From Dastarcus helophoroides (lineage: Eukaryota; Arthropoda; Insecta; Coleoptera; Bothrideridae), in assembly GCA_028583605.1 (NCBI GenBank), contig CM053332.1:25217692-25281691 (forward strand): a DNA stretch of 64,000 nucleotides, written 5' to 3'. The translations under genes were made by a program, and so were the position numbers. This document shows, piece after piece, positions 12,298 through 24,292 of this stretch. Under the pieces are notes generated by a model. It did not search any database. It was not told the origin of the DNA and saw only the letters and a program-made list of their open reading frames with translations. How positions within the stretch are numbered: the stretch's first letter is position 1; every line of letters begins with the position of its first letter.

Positions 12298-14565
12298 CTA
12301 AAAGGAAAGGTCGCGAAAAGTCTGACGTAGATTTTGCTAATTTTTGGTCATATTCTAGAGAACCTTAATCTAAGAGACACTTATTTTTTATTACTCGATA
12401 AACGGTCTTAAGGGTAGTTCTAGCCCCTCAAAGTTGGGATTGAAAATGGTCCTGTTTTTCACATACCGAAAATGATATTCCATTCGTACAATTTTATTTG
12501 GACGAGAAATAAAACAAAAAAATTGTTTCCAAAATTTTCCATCCCTATGATGGGAGTAAACTACCCCTATTTAATGTTTTTTTAGTAAAATTAATTTTAA
12601 TATATAAATAACTTCTTTTCAAAATTTTTTTGTCAGAATGACAATTATTTTGTTAATGAATGAATTACTTCCGAAGGGGTAATCTACCCCCATTAGGGGA
12701 TGTTATAAAATTTTTGTAAACTTTTCAGTGTATACAGAGGGACAGTAATGATCTCGAATTTTTCGGTTTTGCAAGAGACATGAATTTTTTTATTACTCGA
12801 TTAACGGTCTCAAGGGTAGTTCTAGCCCCTCAAAGTTGGGACTGAAAATGGTAATTTTTTTTTCACACACCGAAAATGATATTCGATTCTTGCAGTTTTA
12901 TTTGGAGGAGAAATTAAACAAAAAAATTGTTTCCAAATTTTTTCACCCCTCTCATGGGGGTAAACTACCCCCACTTAATGTTTTTTAAATAAAATTAGTT
13001 TTAACATATAAATAACTTTTTTTTAAATTTTGCTGTCACAATAATAATTTTTTGGTTAATGAATGAATTATTTTAGAAGGGGGTAATTCACCCTTATCAG
13101 GGGATGTTATAAAAATTTTGTAAACTTTTCAGTGTATATAGAGGGACAGTAATGATCTCGAATGTTTCGGTTTTGCAAGCGATACGTATTTTTTTATTAC
13201 TCGATAAACGGTCTCAAGGGTAGTTCTAGCCCCTCAAAGTTGGGACTGAAAATGGTAATTTTTTTTTTCACACACCGAAAATGATATTCGATTCTTGTAG
13301 TTTTATTTGGAGGAGAAATTATACAAAAAAATTGATTCCAAATTTTTTCACCCCTCTCATGGGGGTAAACTACCCCCACTTAATCTTTTTTTAATAAAGT
13401 TAGTTTTAACATATAAATAACTTTTTTTTAATTTTGCTGTCACAATAACAATTTTTTTGTTAATGAATGAATTACTTTAGAAGGGGGTAATTCACCCTTA
13501 TCAGGGGATGTTATAAAAATTTTGTAAACTTTTCAGTGTATATAGAGGGACAGTAATCATCTTGAATTTTCCGGTTTTGCAAGAGACACGTATTTTTTTT
13601 ATTACCCGATAAACGGTTTTAAGGGTAGTTCTAGCCCCTCAGAGTTGGGACTGCTGTTTTTCACATACCGAAAATGATATTCGATTCTTGCAGTTTTATT
13701 TGCACGAGAAATTAAACAAAAAACTTGTTTCCAAATTTTTTCACCCCTACCATGGGGGTAAACTACCCCTATTTAATGTTTTTTGTAGTAAAATTAGTTT
13801 TAACATATAAATAACTTTTTTTTTAAATTTTGCTGTCATAATGACAATTTCTTTTGTTAATGAATGAATTACTTGCGAAGGGGGTAATTTACCCTTATCA
13901 GGGGATGTTATAAAAATTTAGTAAACTGTTCAGTGTATATAGAGGGACAGTAAAGATCTCGAATTTTTCGGTTTTGCAAATAGGTGGTTCACCCTCCTTT
14001 TAAGGTAGGGTGGAGGGTGAAGATGAGGAGGGGGTGACCAGAAAAAATTTTCTAAAATCATTTTTTTGGTTTTTCGTCGAAATACTTCGTTTCAGAAAAA
14101 AACGAATCAAAAATCATAAGATACACTTTATCATATACGTATTCGCTCTAATGGGGCGTTTACCCCCCAAAAAATTTTTTGTCGACAAATCCCAAAAACA
14201 AATAAAATTAGTTTTCGTATATGAAATAATATTTTTATTAACAAATTTTTCGCGCCATAATTACCATTTTTATGACTGTAAATATAAAAAGTGGTAGTTT
14301 GCTCCCGTGAAGGGGTGGAAACATTTCAATTGAATTCACTCGAAATTAAAATTTTGGTAAAAGGAACGAGTCATTTATGTAAGAACGGTATGTAAGAACC
14401 AGCAAAATCACCATTTTTAGCCGCGATTTTGAGGGGTGAAACTATCCTTAAAACCGTTTATCAACCACTAAAAAAAATACCTGTCTCTTAGATTTCGGTC
14501 TTCTAAAACATGTCAAAAAATTAGCAAAATCTGTGTTGGACACTTCGAGGCCTTTCCTTGTTAAA
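12298..14565. mobile_element. inverted-repeat-bounded element with internal ~404-bp satellite
   Basis: Four direct units of about 404 bp start near 12391, 12793, 13197 and 13602 (marker ATAAACGGTCT). The two outer ends are inverted copies of each other: 12301-12460 (AAGGAAAGGTC, GATTTTGCTAATTTTT, TCTAAGAGACA, ATAAACGGTCTTAAGGGTAG) matches the reverse complement of 14400-14560. The reverse complement of 14100-14400 also resembles a unit. This looks like a TIR-bounded non-autonomous transposon whose interior was amplified. No transposase ORF is present. A plain satellite with one inverted end unit is the alternative. Confidence 0.6.
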
Positions 14566-16375
14566 AATATTTGAGAACATTTAGAAACATTAAGAAACAT
14601 TTAGAAACATTCGGAAAAATTTAGAAATATTCGGACTCATTTACAAATGTAGAGTGGAAATACCAAAAGGGTTAAGTACCAAATGAGAAGTTTGGAGTTA
14701 TTATACGAAAACCTTATGTTATGATGTATTACCCCTTTATTAATATAATTAATTAATTTAAGACGGATTAGCATTTGGCGCTTTTGTAGGATATTGGTGA
14801 TGACATTTAGTAGTCATTTAAGATAAAAACTGAAAAACATATGTTTGGCACTTACTCCCTTTGGTATTTCCACTGTACAAATATTGAGGCACATTTATAA
14901 ACATTCGGGCACATTTACAAACATTCTGGAACAGTATGAAACATTCGAGAACATTTAGAAACATTTAAAGTCATCTACAAACATTTAATCATTTAGAAAC
15001 ATTGAGGAACATTTAGACACATTCGGTATCATTTGGAAACATTCAAACACATTTATAAACATTTAGGCACATTTACAAACATTCGGGTATATTCACAAAC
15101 ATTCTGGAACAGTTGGAAACATTAGAGAGCATTTAGAAGCATTTAAAAACTTTTCGAGCTATTTAGAAGCATTCGGCAACATTTAGAAAAATTCGGATAG
15201 ATTTAGAAACATTTGGAAACATTTGAAAACATTTAGACTTATTTACAAATATTGAAGCACATTTACAAACATTCGGGTACATCTACCAATATTCTGGAAT
15301 AGTAAGAAACATTCAAGAACATTTAGAAACATTTAGAGCCATTTAGAAACATTCAGGAACATTAAAACACATTCGCATACATTTGGAAACATTCAAACAC
15401 ATTTAGAAACATTTAGATACACTTACAAACATTTGGTAACAGTAAGAAACATTCAAGAACATTTAGAGTAATTTAGAAACATTCAGGAACATTCAAACAC
15501 ATTCGGAGACATTTGAAAACATTTGAACCCATTTAGAAACATTTAGGCACATTTACAAACATTTGGGTATGTTACAAACCTTCTGCAACAGTTGGAAACA
15601 TTAGAGAACATTTAAAAACATTAAGAGACATTTAAAAACTTTTCGAGCTATTTAGAAGCATTCGCCAACATTTAGAAACATTCGCGAACATTTAGAAACA
15701 TTCAGATACATTTAGAAACATTAGAAAAGAGTTAAAAACTTTCGGACTCATTTACAAATATTGAGACATATTTGCTAACATTCAGGTACCTTTACAAACA
15801 TTCTGGAACATTAAGAAACATTCGAGAACATTTAGAGTCATTTAGAAACATTTAAAGTCATTTAGAAACATTTAGAGTCATTTAGAAACATTTAGAGTCA
15901 TTTAGAAACATTCAGTAATATTTAGGACAGATTCGGATACTTTTGGAAACATTCGAACACATTTAGGCATATCTACAAACATTCGGGTATATTACAAACC
16001 TTCTGGAACAGTTGGAAACATTAGAGAATATTTAGAAACATTGAGGGACATTTAGAAACTTTTAGAGCTATTTAGAAGCATTCACGAACACATTTAAAAA
16101 CATTTGGACTTTATTACAAACATTGAGACACATTTAGAAACATTTAGGCACATTTACAATCATTCGGGTATATTAATAAACATTCTGGAACATTTAGAAA
16201 CATTTTGGCGCACTTCATTCCAGAACATTTAGCAACATTCGAACTCTTACAAATATTTGGATACATTTAGAAACATTTAGTAACATTCGAACTCGTTTAC
16301 AAATATTTGGATATTCGGACACATTTAGATACATTTAGACACATTTAAGAACATTCGGACGTATTTATTTATCGG
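14566..16375. repeat. minisatellite ACATTTAGAAACATTCGG, degenerate 15-30 bp units
   Basis: Cores ACATTTAGAAACATT, ACATTTACAAACATT and variants repeat over 1.8 kb. The same family reappears inside msh intron 1 at 18.7-21.8 kb. No gene. Confidence 0.9.
14652..14875. mobile_element. Tc1/mariner-like MITE, 224 bp, TA target site
   Basis: It lies inside the minisatellite. The left end GAGTGGAAATACCAAAAGGG is matched in inverted form by the right end CCCTTTGGTATTTCCACTG, with about 30-bp inverted repeats carrying a few differences. TA lies at both edges (14650-14651 and 14876-14877). It has no ORF, so it would need a transposase from elsewhere. A TA target and simple TIRs suggest Tc1/mariner; the family was not matched to a library. 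Confidence 0.8.
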
Positions 16376-16817
16376 AAATTTTATCTATAATCAATTATGA
16401 AAGCAATATTTTCAAAAAATCAGATGAAAAAGTAGATTACAATTAAATAATAATATTTATTGCTTAGAGTGGGTAAATTTGAGAGAACGTTGTTTTAATT
16501 GCAATAAACTATCACATGTAAAATTTGTAGAAGACGAGGTGAATGTAATAAAAAGCAACCAGCCAACTATAAAACAAACATTTATTTTAATTTATAGTAT
16601 TTTATGTACAATATAATACAAGAAATAATTACAGATTTACAACAAACAAAAAAATATTCAGTCTTGTAGAAAAATTAATTAAGATTAAATATCATTGCAC
16701 TAAAAAAATAATCAACAACATAAAGTTCCCACTAATATCAATTTGCACTGAAGTATTTACAAAGTTCGAAACGTTTAAAAAAAAGGTACAGCGTTCCTAA
16801 TAATTCTCACTTTTTTG
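16376..16817. other. msh 3' flank and 3' UTR
   Basis: Unique AT-rich DNA between the minisatellite and the msh stop codon; 16581-16817 is the predicted 3' UTR. A second AATAAA on the minus strand at 16456-16461 could serve a longer form. Confidence 0.5.
16581..16610 (-). promoter_or_regulatory. msh 3' UTR: poly(A) signal AATAAA and a Pumilio-type site
   Basis: On the minus strand AATAAA lies at 16586-16581 and is the first after the msh stop codon. About 17 nt upstream, TGTACATA (16610-16603) matches the PUF-protein recognition pattern UGUANAUA. A PUF site just before the cleavage signal would fit post-transcriptional control of a developmental regulator. The poly(A) signal is well supported by position; the PUF site is a short match and could be chance. 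Confidence 0.5.
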
Positions 16818-17042
16818 TCATTGAGGAATATTAAGTATGTGGCCGGGCAATCCCGGAAATTGCAGATGTTGCGGCCTATGGGCCATCGCCGCCAAAAAGG
16901 GAGACATCAAAGGGGGCCCGCCGCCGGGAAACAACCCGAAGCTGGGCGGCAGCAGCGGCCTTGCCGATAACCGTAATTTTTCTAATTCGGCCTCTTGCAA
17001 CCTTTTCGCTTTCGCCCTCCGATTTTGAAACCATATTTTAAC
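16818..17042 (-). CDS. msh: msh exon 3: homeodomain helix 3 and C-terminal region
   Basis: This exon encodes residues 198-271 and a TGA stop. It begins after the acceptor TTTGTTACAG with [16 protein letters not shown], completing the homeodomain (154-213). The DNA-contacting residues are intact: W48, F49, Q50 and N51 of the domain are W201, F202, Q203 and N204. Q50 fits recognition of TAATTG/TAATTA-type sites. The Msx-specific post-homeodomain block [17 protein letters not shown] follows directly. The tail is rich in Pro, Gly, Leu and Met and ends HILNIPQ. GC content is well above the surrounding intron and flanks, as expected of a conserved coding exon. Confidence 0.96.
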   Translation of the reverse strand, partial: VKIWFQNRRAKAKRLQEAELEKLRLSARPLLPPSFGLFPGGGPPLMSPFLAAMAHRPQHLQFPGLPGHILNIPQ

Positions 17043-17191
17043 CTGTAACAAACGAGAATATTTTTTAAAAAAAGGTGATTATTCGATCCCGCCCCGTTTT
17101 CGGGGCGATCCGCACTCGAGATAAGCTCCGAATAACATCTAATTATACGTTTTTGTTAGGTGTCGTAAATAAGATGGGATGTTTTGGTTAC

Positions 17192-17439
17192 CTGTGTTTC
17201 TGTCAGGCGGAGGGAGCTGGAGAACTCTGCCCTTTCGGCTATGCTGAGGTACTGTTTGTCTCTAAATTTCTTTTCTAAAGCTAACAATTGTTGTGTCGTA
17301 AAGGGAGTCCTTGGCTTTCTATTTGGTTTGTGTTTTCTTAACGCGCATCGTACGATGGGGGGGCCGACAGCTGTTTGGCTTAAGTTGGATAAATTATCTG
17401 GAAGAGAAGGCAAAAAATTAGGCTTTGTCGACGAAGGCG
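17192..17439 (-). CDS. msh: msh exon 2: extended Msx homeodomain, positions 1-44
   Basis: This exon encodes residues 115-197. Frame fixes the acceptor: exon 1 ends after one base of a codon, so exon 2 must begin at 17439 after CAAG, the second AG of a NAGNAG-like pair; the upstream TAG at 17446-17444 would break frame. Codon 115 becomes Pro. The conserved Msx lead-in [13 protein letters not shown] is at 149-161. The homeodomain starts at N154 and includes the family signature [15 protein letters not shown]. The exon ends with TETQ, so the intron falls between homeodomain residues 44 and 45, a position seen in many homeobox genes. The donor is CACAG|GTAAC. No frameshift or stop interrupts the domain. 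Confidence 0.95.
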
Positions 17440-17442
17440 CTT

Positions 17443-18712
17443 GCTACTTAAAATAATTATCAAAAAAATAACAAACAAATATAATGAGTAAAATAAAAAC
17501 AAATTTCCTTACGAGATAATTAAAAAAACGAATAAATTGTCTATTTTCAAATAGACATTTTCATACAGTCGTTCGCGATTTTTATTTTAGTCGTTCGCGA
17601 CTTTTATTTTAACACGAGTACCTCAAGTACCTACAAAGCATTTATAATGATCGCAACGTCTCAGCTGGATGTGGTGTATTGTATTGTATATCGACGGCTG
17701 CTTTGCCGCAATTGTCGTATCGCGCGTAATTAATAAATCTGTGCTGGCTCCAACTGCAAATTTAATACTCTGAAAATTATCGATCTTGCTATACCAGTGA
17801 ACTAAGATCGATTATTTTCAAAGTACATAATCTTATGCAGCCCCAATTAGAGCGTCGTTTACAAAATTTTAATCAAACTCGGCGTGTCACCTTGTCGAGT
17901 GGACGTTAAAAATATTTAAGTTATCTTGATTAAATGGAGTCATAAACGTCGTTATTCATGACAGCAAAGTAAATAATATTCGATTCCGCTATTTGAATTC
18001 ATAAAAATGGGCATCTAGTTACAGATATAATGTTCATTGTTGGTCACATCGAGTCAATAAATTTAAATCAAACAACTGTACAGGTTGATATATTTCAGGA
18101 TAACTGTGTCGATATTAGAGCGCGGATTGACAGCTATGGCTTTTTACAATTTTATGTTGTTATTTCAAGTATCCAGCGGTCACAATATTTCTATTAATTA
18201 AAACTAATTGGAAAACGTTGCGGTACTACATATCGTACATTAGACGTTATAATTTACCTTTATATGCTTTTTTCGCGCTGTAAAATCATTAGTTTGTTTT
18301 AAAATTAACAATTTTATTGCACTTTCCTTCTTTGGTCAGCGATGTGATTTAAGGTGGGAAGTTTTTCTTAAGACGTTTATAACTCGCGTATATTTTTCAC
18401 GTTGCCGGTTCTTGATTTTCAATTAAAGTAACTAGATATAGACCGATCGTGGTTTTACGCCGTAGAATTTATTTTGCAATGAGGAATATGTTAGGCTATC
18501 CAGCGACTTTATAATAAAGTCTAGAGAACTTTATGTATAAAGAGCTGCTTTTCCCCAGTTAGGTTCCTAAAGAAACACATACAAGGAATTGGTGATTTAT
18601 AGGTGTATTCCGAAAGAATTAAGAATTAAAATCAGAAGAGTTAGTAGTTGATATCCTCACAGTCAATGCCAAAAGGATTAGAGGCAGTGTCAGAAAAATA
18701 AGCAATCAAAAA
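17443..18712. other. unique part of msh intron 1 (possible cis-regulatory DNA)
   Basis: This is the only long repeat-free stretch of intron 1, next to exon 2. It is AT-rich with normal sequence complexity. It has several homeodomain-type cores, for example GTAATTAA near 17727 and CTAATTGG near 18205; the latter contains the Q50-class TAATTG core. No ORF or RNA gene is visible. Enhancer function is an inference from position and complexity only. Confidence 0.35.
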
Positions 18713-19190
18713 ATAAACTGACATTGAGACACATTTAGAAACATTGCGGCATATTTAGAAATATTGGGACACATATAGAAACATTGCGGCACATTTAAAA
18801 ACGTTTCGGCACATTTAGAAACGTTGCGACACATTTAGAAACAGTGTGGTACATTTAGAAACATTGAGGCACATATAGAAACATTGTGGCACATTTAGAA
18901 ACGTTGTTGCACATTTAACAAGATTGTGTCACATTTACAAACTTCGGGAAACATTTAGAAACATTCGAATGCATTGAGAAACATTCAAGCATATTTAGAA
19001 ACATTGCGGCATATTAAGAAACATTGCGGAACATTTAAAAACTTCAGGAAACATTTAGAAACATTTGGATGCATTGAGAAACATTCAAGCATATTAAGAA
19101 ACATTGTGACACATTTAGAAACATTGCGACACATTTAGAAACATTTAGATGCATTGAGAAACATTCGAGCATATTTAAAAACACTTGGGA
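18713..19190. repeat. ACATTTAGAAACATT minisatellite inside msh intron 1
   Basis: About twenty degenerate copies of the unit, with GCGGCAC and GAGGCAC spacers. It leads directly into the higher-order array at 19.19 kb. Confidence 0.88.
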
Positions 19191-21850
19191 AAATTAGAAA
19201 CCATTCTGGACAGTACAGTACAGGACTAATTTCGTAAAATGGTTCCTCTTCTCTTGAAGAACAATAGACAGTACAGTACAGAACAAATTTTGTAAAATGG
19301 TTCCTCTTCTTGGAGGACAATAGACAGTGGGAGAAATATTGTAATTTGATTTATATTGATACATTGAAGTATACTCGAGAAGTCCGAGTAATTTAAGCAT
19401 AGTGGAACATTTAGAAACTTCAGGAAACATTTAGAAACATTAGACCATGTTTAGAAACATTCGACCATGTTTAGAAACATTATGACACATTTAGAAACTT
19501 TGAGAAATATTTAGAAGCATTCGGATGTATTGAGAAACATTCGAGCATATTTAAAAACACTCAGGGAAGTTAGGAACCATTCTGACCACTACAGGGCAGA
19601 ACAAATTTTGTAAAATGGTTCCTCTTCTTGGAGGACAATAGACAGTGGGAGAAATATTGTAATTTGATTTATACTGATACATTGAAGTATACTCGAGAAG
19701 TCTGAGCTATTTAAGCATAGTGGCACATTTAGAAACTTTGAGAAATATTTAGAAGCATTCGGATGTATTGAGAAACATTCGAGCATATTTTAAAACACTC
19801 GGGGAAATTGGGAACCATTTTGACCACTACAGTCCATAACAAATTTTGTAAAATGGTTCCTCTTCTTGAAGGACAATAGACAGTGGGAGAAATATTGTAA
19901 TTTGATTTATACTGATACATTGAAGTATACTCGAGAAGTCTGAGCTATTTAAGCTTAGTGGAACATTTAGAAACTTGAGGAAACATTTAGAAACATTTGG
20001 ACTAATTGAGAAACATTCGCCCATATTTAGAAACATTATGACACATTTAAAAACGTTGAGAAACATTTAGAAACATTCGGACGTATTGAGGAAACATTTA
20101 GAAACATTTGGACTAAGTGAGAAACATTTGACCATATTTAGAAACATTATGATACATTTAGAAACTTTGAAAAACATTTATAAACATTCGGACGCATTGA
20201 GAAACCTTCGAGCATATTTAAAAACACTTGGGAAAATTAGGAACCATTCTGACCACTACAGGGCAGAACAAATTTTGTAAAATGGTTCCTCTTCTTGGAG
20301 GACAATAGACAGTGGGAGAAATATTGTAATTTGATTTATACTGATACGTTGAAGTATACTCGAGAAGTCTGAGCTATTTAAGCTTAGTGGAACATTTAGA
20401 AACTTGAGGAAACATTTAGAAACATTTGGACTAATTGAGAAACATTCGCCCATGTTTAGAAACATTATGACACATTTAAAAACTTTGAGAAACATTTAGA
20501 AACATTCGGACGTATTGAGAAACATTCGAGCATATTTAAAAACACTCGGGGAAATTGGGAACCATTCTGACTACTACAGTCCATAACAAATTTTGTAAAA
20601 TGGTTCCTCTTCTTGGAGGACAATAGACAATGGGAGAAATATTGTAATTAGATTTATACTGATACATTGAAGTATAATCGAGAATTCTGAGCAATTTTAG
20701 CATAGTGGCACATTTAGAAACTTAAGGAAACATTTAGAAACATTTGGACTTATTAAAAAACACTTAACCATATTTAGAAACATTATGACACATTTAGAAA
20801 CTTTGAGAAACATTTAGAAACATTCGGACGTATTAAGAAACAGTCGAGCATATTTAAAAGCACTTGGGAAAATTAGGAACCATTCTGAACAGTACAGTAC
20901 AGAATGAATTTTGTAAAATGGTTTCTCTTCTTGGAGGACAATAGACAGTGAAAGAAGTATTGTAATTTGATTTATACTGATACATTGAAGTATACTCAAG
21001 AAGTCTGAGCAATTTAAGCATAGTGGAACATTTAGAAACTTCAGGAAACATTTAGAAACATTTGGACTCATTGAGAAACATTCGCCCATGTTTAGAAACA
21101 TTATGACACATTTAAAAACTTTGAGAAACATTTAGAAACATTCGGACGTATTGAGAAACATTCGATCATATTTAAAACCACTTGAGAAAATTTGGAACCA
21201 TTCTGAACAGTACAGTACAGAACAAATTTTGTTAAATGGTTCCTCTTCTTGAAGGACAATAGACAGTGGGAGAAATATTGTAATTTGATTTATATTGATA
21301 CATTGAAGTATACTCAAGAAGTCTGAGCAATTTAAGCATAGTGGCACGTTTAGAAACTTGAGGAAACATTTGGAAACATTTCTACTCATTGAGAAACATT
21401 CGACTATATTTAGAAACATTATGAAACATTTAGAAACTTTGAGAAATATTTATAAACATTCGGACGGATTGAGAAACATTCGATCATATTTAAAACCACT
21501 TGGGAAAATTAGGAACCATTCTGAACAGTACAGTACAGAACAAATTTTGTAAAATGGTTCCCCTTCTTGGAGGACAATAGACAGTGGGAGAAATATTGTA
21601 ATTAGATTCATACTGATACATTGAAGTATACTCGAGCAGTCTGAGCAATTTAAGCATAGTGGCACATTTAGAAACTTCAGGAAATATTTAGAAACATTTG
21701 GACTCATTGAGAAACATTCGACCATATTTAGAAACATTATGATACATTTAGAAACTTTGAAAAACATTTATAAACATTCGGACGCATTGATAAACATTCG
21801 GACGCATTGAGAAACATTCGAGTATATTTAAAAACACTTGGGAAAATTAC
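19191..21850. repeat. higher-order satellite, mostly ~317-330 bp units, msh intron 1
   Basis: Each unit joins a block of ACATTTAGAAACATT minisatellite to a segment with ATGGTTCCTCTTCTTGG, GGACAATAGACAGTGGGAG and GTAATTTGATTTATACTGA. The marker GGTTCCTCTTCTTGG falls near 19239, 19289, 19617, 19855, 20284, 20604, 20922, 21239 and 21555. The last five steps are 316-320 bp. The irregular early spacing suggests older deletions and duplications. Confidence 0.9.
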
Positions 21851-21908
21851 ACATTAAAATATGGAACACACAGAATAATTTCTATCACAAAAGGTATTTT
21901 TTTTTGTA

Positions 21909-22011
21909 CCTCTCTGAAGATGATATCTTGGCTGTCGAAACACGTTAGAGCAACCTTTGATGTGTTTTTTTAATCTTTCTTGGTTTCAGGGGACAAGATT
22001 TGTATTTCAAT
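21909..22011 (+). repeat. family 1 foldback element, one arm
   Basis: A right arm only: TCTCTGAAGATGATATCTTGG, GTCGAAACACGTTAGAG, the TTTTTTAATCTTTCTTGGT box and GGGGACAAGATTTGTATTT. Stem II of the hammerhead-like core is damaged (GATATC against GCTGTC) and CGCG has become CACG. Confidence 0.8.
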
Positions 22012-22892
22012 TTTTCACAAACGATAAATACATTGTAAATTTAAATAATCAAAGTGCAGATGAGGCAGTAGAAAGCAAATTTTGCAAAATAGTTCTTTTT
22101 CTTCTTCTTGGAGAACAACAGACCTAAGTCTTGCAATTTAGTTCATACTCGTATACCCAAATACTTGAGGAATCTGAGCAGCTTAAGTGTTAGAAAATAA
22201 ACAAATCTAATTCAAATTTTTACGCGGGATTACTCCTCTTGGAGGAAACGGAGGGGGAAAATAGACAAGGGAGAAACACCCGTGTCACAAAATGAAGTAA
22301 CTACGCAAAATTCCAACTTCTTGCAGAACAAATTAAAACGAAATGACAAATAATGAGACGATAAAATTTAACAAAATAATTCCTCTTTTTGGGGGACAAT
22401 AGACAATGGGAGAAATACAGACAATACACTGAGACATTTGTTCTTGTTGAAGGACAAATGCAAACAACTGAAGTGACAGATAATGAAGTAGAACAACTAA
22501 TTACACAAAATGATTTTCTTGGAGGACAACAGACAATGATATTTGAAATACAAATTTTGTCCCCTGACAGGGGAAACAACATTTGTATTTTAATTTTTGA
22601 AGATTACCAAGGACCAGTCCGTTCCACCAAAAGCAATTTGGTTCATGCTGATACATCAAATACTCGAAGAATCTGAGCAACTTATGTGATAAGAAATGAC
22701 CAAATCTAATATAAATTTTCTCTTGGTATTACTCCCCTTGGAGGAAGATAGAAAGGATTCTAATAAAATTAAAAATTATATATCAAGATATGAAATACAT
22801 CAGAGTCTGTCGTGTCAAATAAAAACGTAAATACTTCTTCGTTGAGGGCAAATTCTAGTAATCAAAGTGGCAGATGTGGCCGACAAATTTAA
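22012..22892. repeat. degenerate GGAGGACAATAGACAATGGG-type repeats
   Basis: Scattered copies of the intron-1 satellite core (for example near 22395, 22525 and 22915) lie in otherwise unique AT-rich DNA. A short family 1 copy is embedded at 22541-22632. The 22389-22676 and 22301-22582 frames are not supported as genes. Confidence 0.65.
22541..22632. repeat. family 1 foldback element, internally deleted
   Basis: It keeps AAATACAAATTTTGTCCCC, then jumps to CAGGGG and the other arm, ending GGACCAGTCCGTTCCACC. The whole centre with the hammerhead-like core is missing. Confidence 0.75.
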
Positions 22893-23690
22893 CTAAATAA
22901 TTCCTTTTCTTGGAGGACAATAGACAATGGGAGAAATATTGAAATTTTGCTCACACTTACACCTTCGAATACTAAAGAAATGTTAGCAGCTTCAACAATA
23001 GAAAATTATATGGCAGACAAATTTAACTTAATAATTGGAGGACAATAGACAATGGGAGAAATATTGGAATTTCGTTCATACTTACACATTCGAATACTAA
23101 AAAAATGTTAACAGCTTCAACGATAGAAAATTAAGATGTGGCAGACAAATTTAACTAAATAATTCCTTTCCTTGGAGGACAATAGACAATGGGAGAAATA
23201 TTGAAATTTTGTTCACACTTACACATTCGAATACTAAAGAAATGTTATCAGCTTCAACGATAGAAAATTAAGATGTGGCAGACAAATTTAACTAAATAAT
23301 TGGAGGACAATAGACAATGGGAGAAATATTGGAATTTCGTTCACACTTACACATTTGAATACTATAGAAATGTTAGCAGCTTTAACGATAGAAAATTAAT
23401 ATGTGGCAGACAAATTTAACTAAATAATTGGAGGACAATAGACAATGGGAGACATATTGGAATTTCGTTCCTACTTACACATTCGAATACTAAAGAAATG
23501 TTAGCAGCTTCAACGATAGATGTGGCAGACAAACTTAAGAAAATAATTCCTTTTCTTGGAGGACAATAGACAATGGGAGAAATATTGGAATTTCATTCAT
23601 ACTTACACATTCGAATACTAAAGAAATGTTAGCAGCTTCAACGATAGAAAATTAACAAATCTAGACCAAATTATCACATGTGATTACATC
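22893..23690. repeat. ~127-bp tandem repeat, six units, msh intron 1
   Basis: The core GGAGGACAATAGACAATGGG recurs near 22911, 23036, 23174, 23301, 23428 and 23556. Units also share TACACATTCGAATACTAAAG and TTAGCAGCTTCAACGATAG. Confidence 0.92.
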
Positions 23691-24077
23691 CTTTGGGGGA
23701 AGATAGACAAGGGAGAAATATTTCAAATTAATTTTGCACATCATATGCATTCGGGTCACAAAATAAGGTAAAACTTTTATTCCTTTAAAAGTAATCGAAG
23801 TCATATATAAAGAGCGTAATTTTTAGGAAATAATGTTCTTTCTTGGAGGATAACAGACACGGGGAAAATGCTGCAATTTGCTTCATAGTTCGAGGGCGTA
23901 AACTTGATGGGGACTTAAGCTATTTGCGATGTGGGGCTAGTGTTGCTAGCAAAAAAAGGTTCAATGACTAAAAAAAGATCTTCAACCCTATTTGGGGGCC
24001 CCAAGATGGTAAGGGCTCCCTAAGCTATAGCTTGCATAGCTTATAAGTTAATCCAGTACTGCATATTACATTTATTT
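23691..24077. other. degenerate satellite remnants, no gene
   Basis: Two decayed copies of the intron-1 core (near 23695 and 23850) lie in low-identity DNA. Confidence 0.4.
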
Positions 24078-24292
24078 GGTGGAACGGACCGGTCCTTGGT
24101 TATCTTCAAAAATTGAAATAGAGAACTTGTCCCCTCAAACCAAGAAAGATTAAAAAACACAACAAAGGTTGCTCTAACGCGTTTCGACAGCCAAGCTGAA
24201 GATGATAGCTTGGCTGTCGAAACGCGTTAAAGCAACCTTTGTTGTGTTTTTTAATCTTTCTTGATTTCAGGGGAAAAGTTCTGTATTTCAAT
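24078..24292. repeat. family 1 foldback element, near-perfect palindrome
   Basis: It starts GGTGGAACGGACCGGTCC. The two arms, about 24112-24197 and 24207-24292, are near-perfect inverted copies of one another over roughly 85 bp, joined by a few bases around GAAGATGAT. The arms contain TTAAAAAACACAACAAAGG and AACGCGTTTCGACAGCCAAG. Single-stranded DNA or RNA would fold into a long hairpin. Confidence 0.9.

Noticed and set aside
17440..17446. Upstream TAG as the exon 2 acceptor (17444)
   Set aside because: It would shift the frame relative to exon 1, whose donor leaves phase 1; CAAG at 17440 keeps the homeodomain in frame.
17156..17456. Plus-strand frames overlapping msh exon 2
   Set aside because: Antisense shadows of the homeobox exon.
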